From Arthrospiribacter ruber (GTDB taxonomy: Bacteria > Bacteroidota > Bacteroidia > Cytophagales > Cyclobacteriaceae): a stretch of DNA of 64,000 nt. How positions within the stretch are numbered: position 1 is the stretch's first letter; the number at the start of each line of letters is the position of its first letter. The DNA lies in assembly GCF_019343195.1 (NCBI RefSeq), contig NZ_RPHB01000002.1, positions 496,001-560,000 of the forward strand. Reading direction: 5' to 3'. Shown here piece after piece: positions 63,502-64,000 of this stretch. A program made the translations under genes and the position numbers. The notes below the pieces were generated by a model. It searched no databases, was not told where the DNA came from, and saw only the letters and a list, made by a program, of their open reading frames with translations.

Positions 63502-64000
63502 TCATGGCATTTTTATCTCCATCACCAAAGGTAAATGGTCTGAGTAATCTACTGGAATAGTTTGCACAGAGACTACTTTTATCCCGCTATTTTTGGGAAC
63601 CCAGAAGTAGTCAATCCTGATTTTGGGATTTTCACTGGCATAGGTGTTCTCGGGATTATCAACCTCCACTGCTGCGTCTTGAAAATATTCCCTCATCAAG
63701 GCATAACCTCCCTCATCCGATTCAAAATTGAAATCTCCAGTGATGATAACAGGGTAATCTAAATCTTTAAAATACTCCAATATGGTTTTCACTTGAGCTG
63801 CTCTATTGATAGGACTTTCGTGGCATAGATGTGTCCCCGCAAAAGCCAATCTATTGCCACCATCAAGATCTACATGTGCTACCGCCATACTTCTGCCTTC
63901 ACCTCCTTCGGGAACCGGCAAACTTACAGACTCAAACTTGGCTTTGTTTTTGGTCAAAACTGCCTCTCCATATCCGCCTTCACTGAAGTCTATTGCCTTG
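63502..64000 (-). CDS. Endonuclease/exonuclease/phosphatase (EEP) family protein, C-terminal part
   Basis: The minus-strand frame stays open to the window edge (about 165 codons visible), so the 5' end is missing. Although a Leu codon at 63957 could be taken as a TTG start, GYGEAVL before it continues the fold. Motifs: AFAGTHLCHESP, IITGDFNFESDEGG, IRIDYFWVP and VDYSDHLPLVMEI, all EEP hallmarks. Members hydrolyse phosphodiesters or sugar phosphates; substrate unknown, likely secreted with the DUF1080 neighbour (inference). Confidence 0.9.
   Translation of the reverse strand, partial: KAIDFSEGGYGEAVLTKNKAKFESVSLPVPEGGEGRSMAVAHVDLDGGNRLAFAGTHLCHESPINRAAQVKTILEYFKDLDYPVIITGDFNFESDEGGYALMREYFQDAAVEVDNPENTYASENPKIRIDYFWVPKNSGIKVVSVQTIPVDYSDHLPLVMEIKMP

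Overview
The window looks like a chromosomal segment from a Bacteroidota bacterium of the Cytophagales, most like Cyclobacteriaceae (Algoriphagus/Cecembia-type). This placement is inferred from gene content: many Bacteroidota-typical families (DUF4136, DUF4349, DUF2911, DUF4394, DUF5916, WbqC, GH3-like acyl-adenylating enzyme, GIN/DUF4097), weak Shine-Dalgarno signals, and ten exact matches to the Bacteroidota -7 element TAnnTTTG 13-49 bases upstream of start codons. I see no rRNA, tRNA, CRISPR array, intact insertion sequence, phage or plasmid gene. Most of the window is ordinary chromosome; both edges cut genes (pgi on the left, an EEP-family hydrolase on the right).

Layout. 1-5.9 kb: pgi (partial), a DUF4136-like lipoprotein, fahA (tyrosine catabolism) and valS. 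5.9-12 kb: a decayed MNT nucleotidyltransferase gene, a lipoprotein with a HExxH motif, a DUF4349 lipoprotein, a DUF2975/HTH pair behind a G10 tract, a flavodoxin-reductase-like protein, DUF2911 and an AHSA1/SRPBCC protein. 12-15 kb: a Tat-exported Gfo/Idh/MocA oxidoreductase, a VOC protein and formimidoylglutamase (hutG). 15-20.7 kb: a tightly packed peptidoglycan turnover and recycling operon (amidase, GH10-like lipoprotein, GNAT, AmpG-like permease, NagZ-like GH3). 20.7-31 kb: small lipoproteins, a phosphatase, a five-gene minus-strand operon (membrane protein, YkvA, NAD(P)-binding protein, dtd, tandem ABC ATPase), an A-type Fe-S carrier-like protein without its C-terminal cysteines, and an operon joining a DUF5916 outer-membrane protein to a PaaE-like reductase and a four-helix membrane protein. 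31-44 kb: purB, SulP, ctlX, a K+/H+-type antiporter, CsbD-like protein, desaturase, clpC, WbqC, Sua5, NUDIX. 44-51 kb: mltG, thioesterase, BrkB, pta, ackA, GNAT. 51-64 kb: a duplicated DUF4394 protein, an M48-like protein, a GH3-family adenylating enzyme, a glycosyltransferase, an ECF-sigma/anti-sigma/beta-barrel/DUF4097 operon, dienelactone hydrolase, a DUF1080 lipoprotein and the EEP hydrolase.

The points most worth a second look are the single-active-site architecture readable in the tandem ABC ATPase, the IscA-like protein without its CxC, the G10 tract in a divergent promoter region, the frameshifted MNT gene, two word-repeat intergenic elements (one splitting pta from ackA), and the ECF-sigma operon with two tandemly duplicated beta-barrel genes. 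I did not find anything that can be called a new defence or mobile system; the antitoxin-like MNT gene is the only trace of one, and it is broken.
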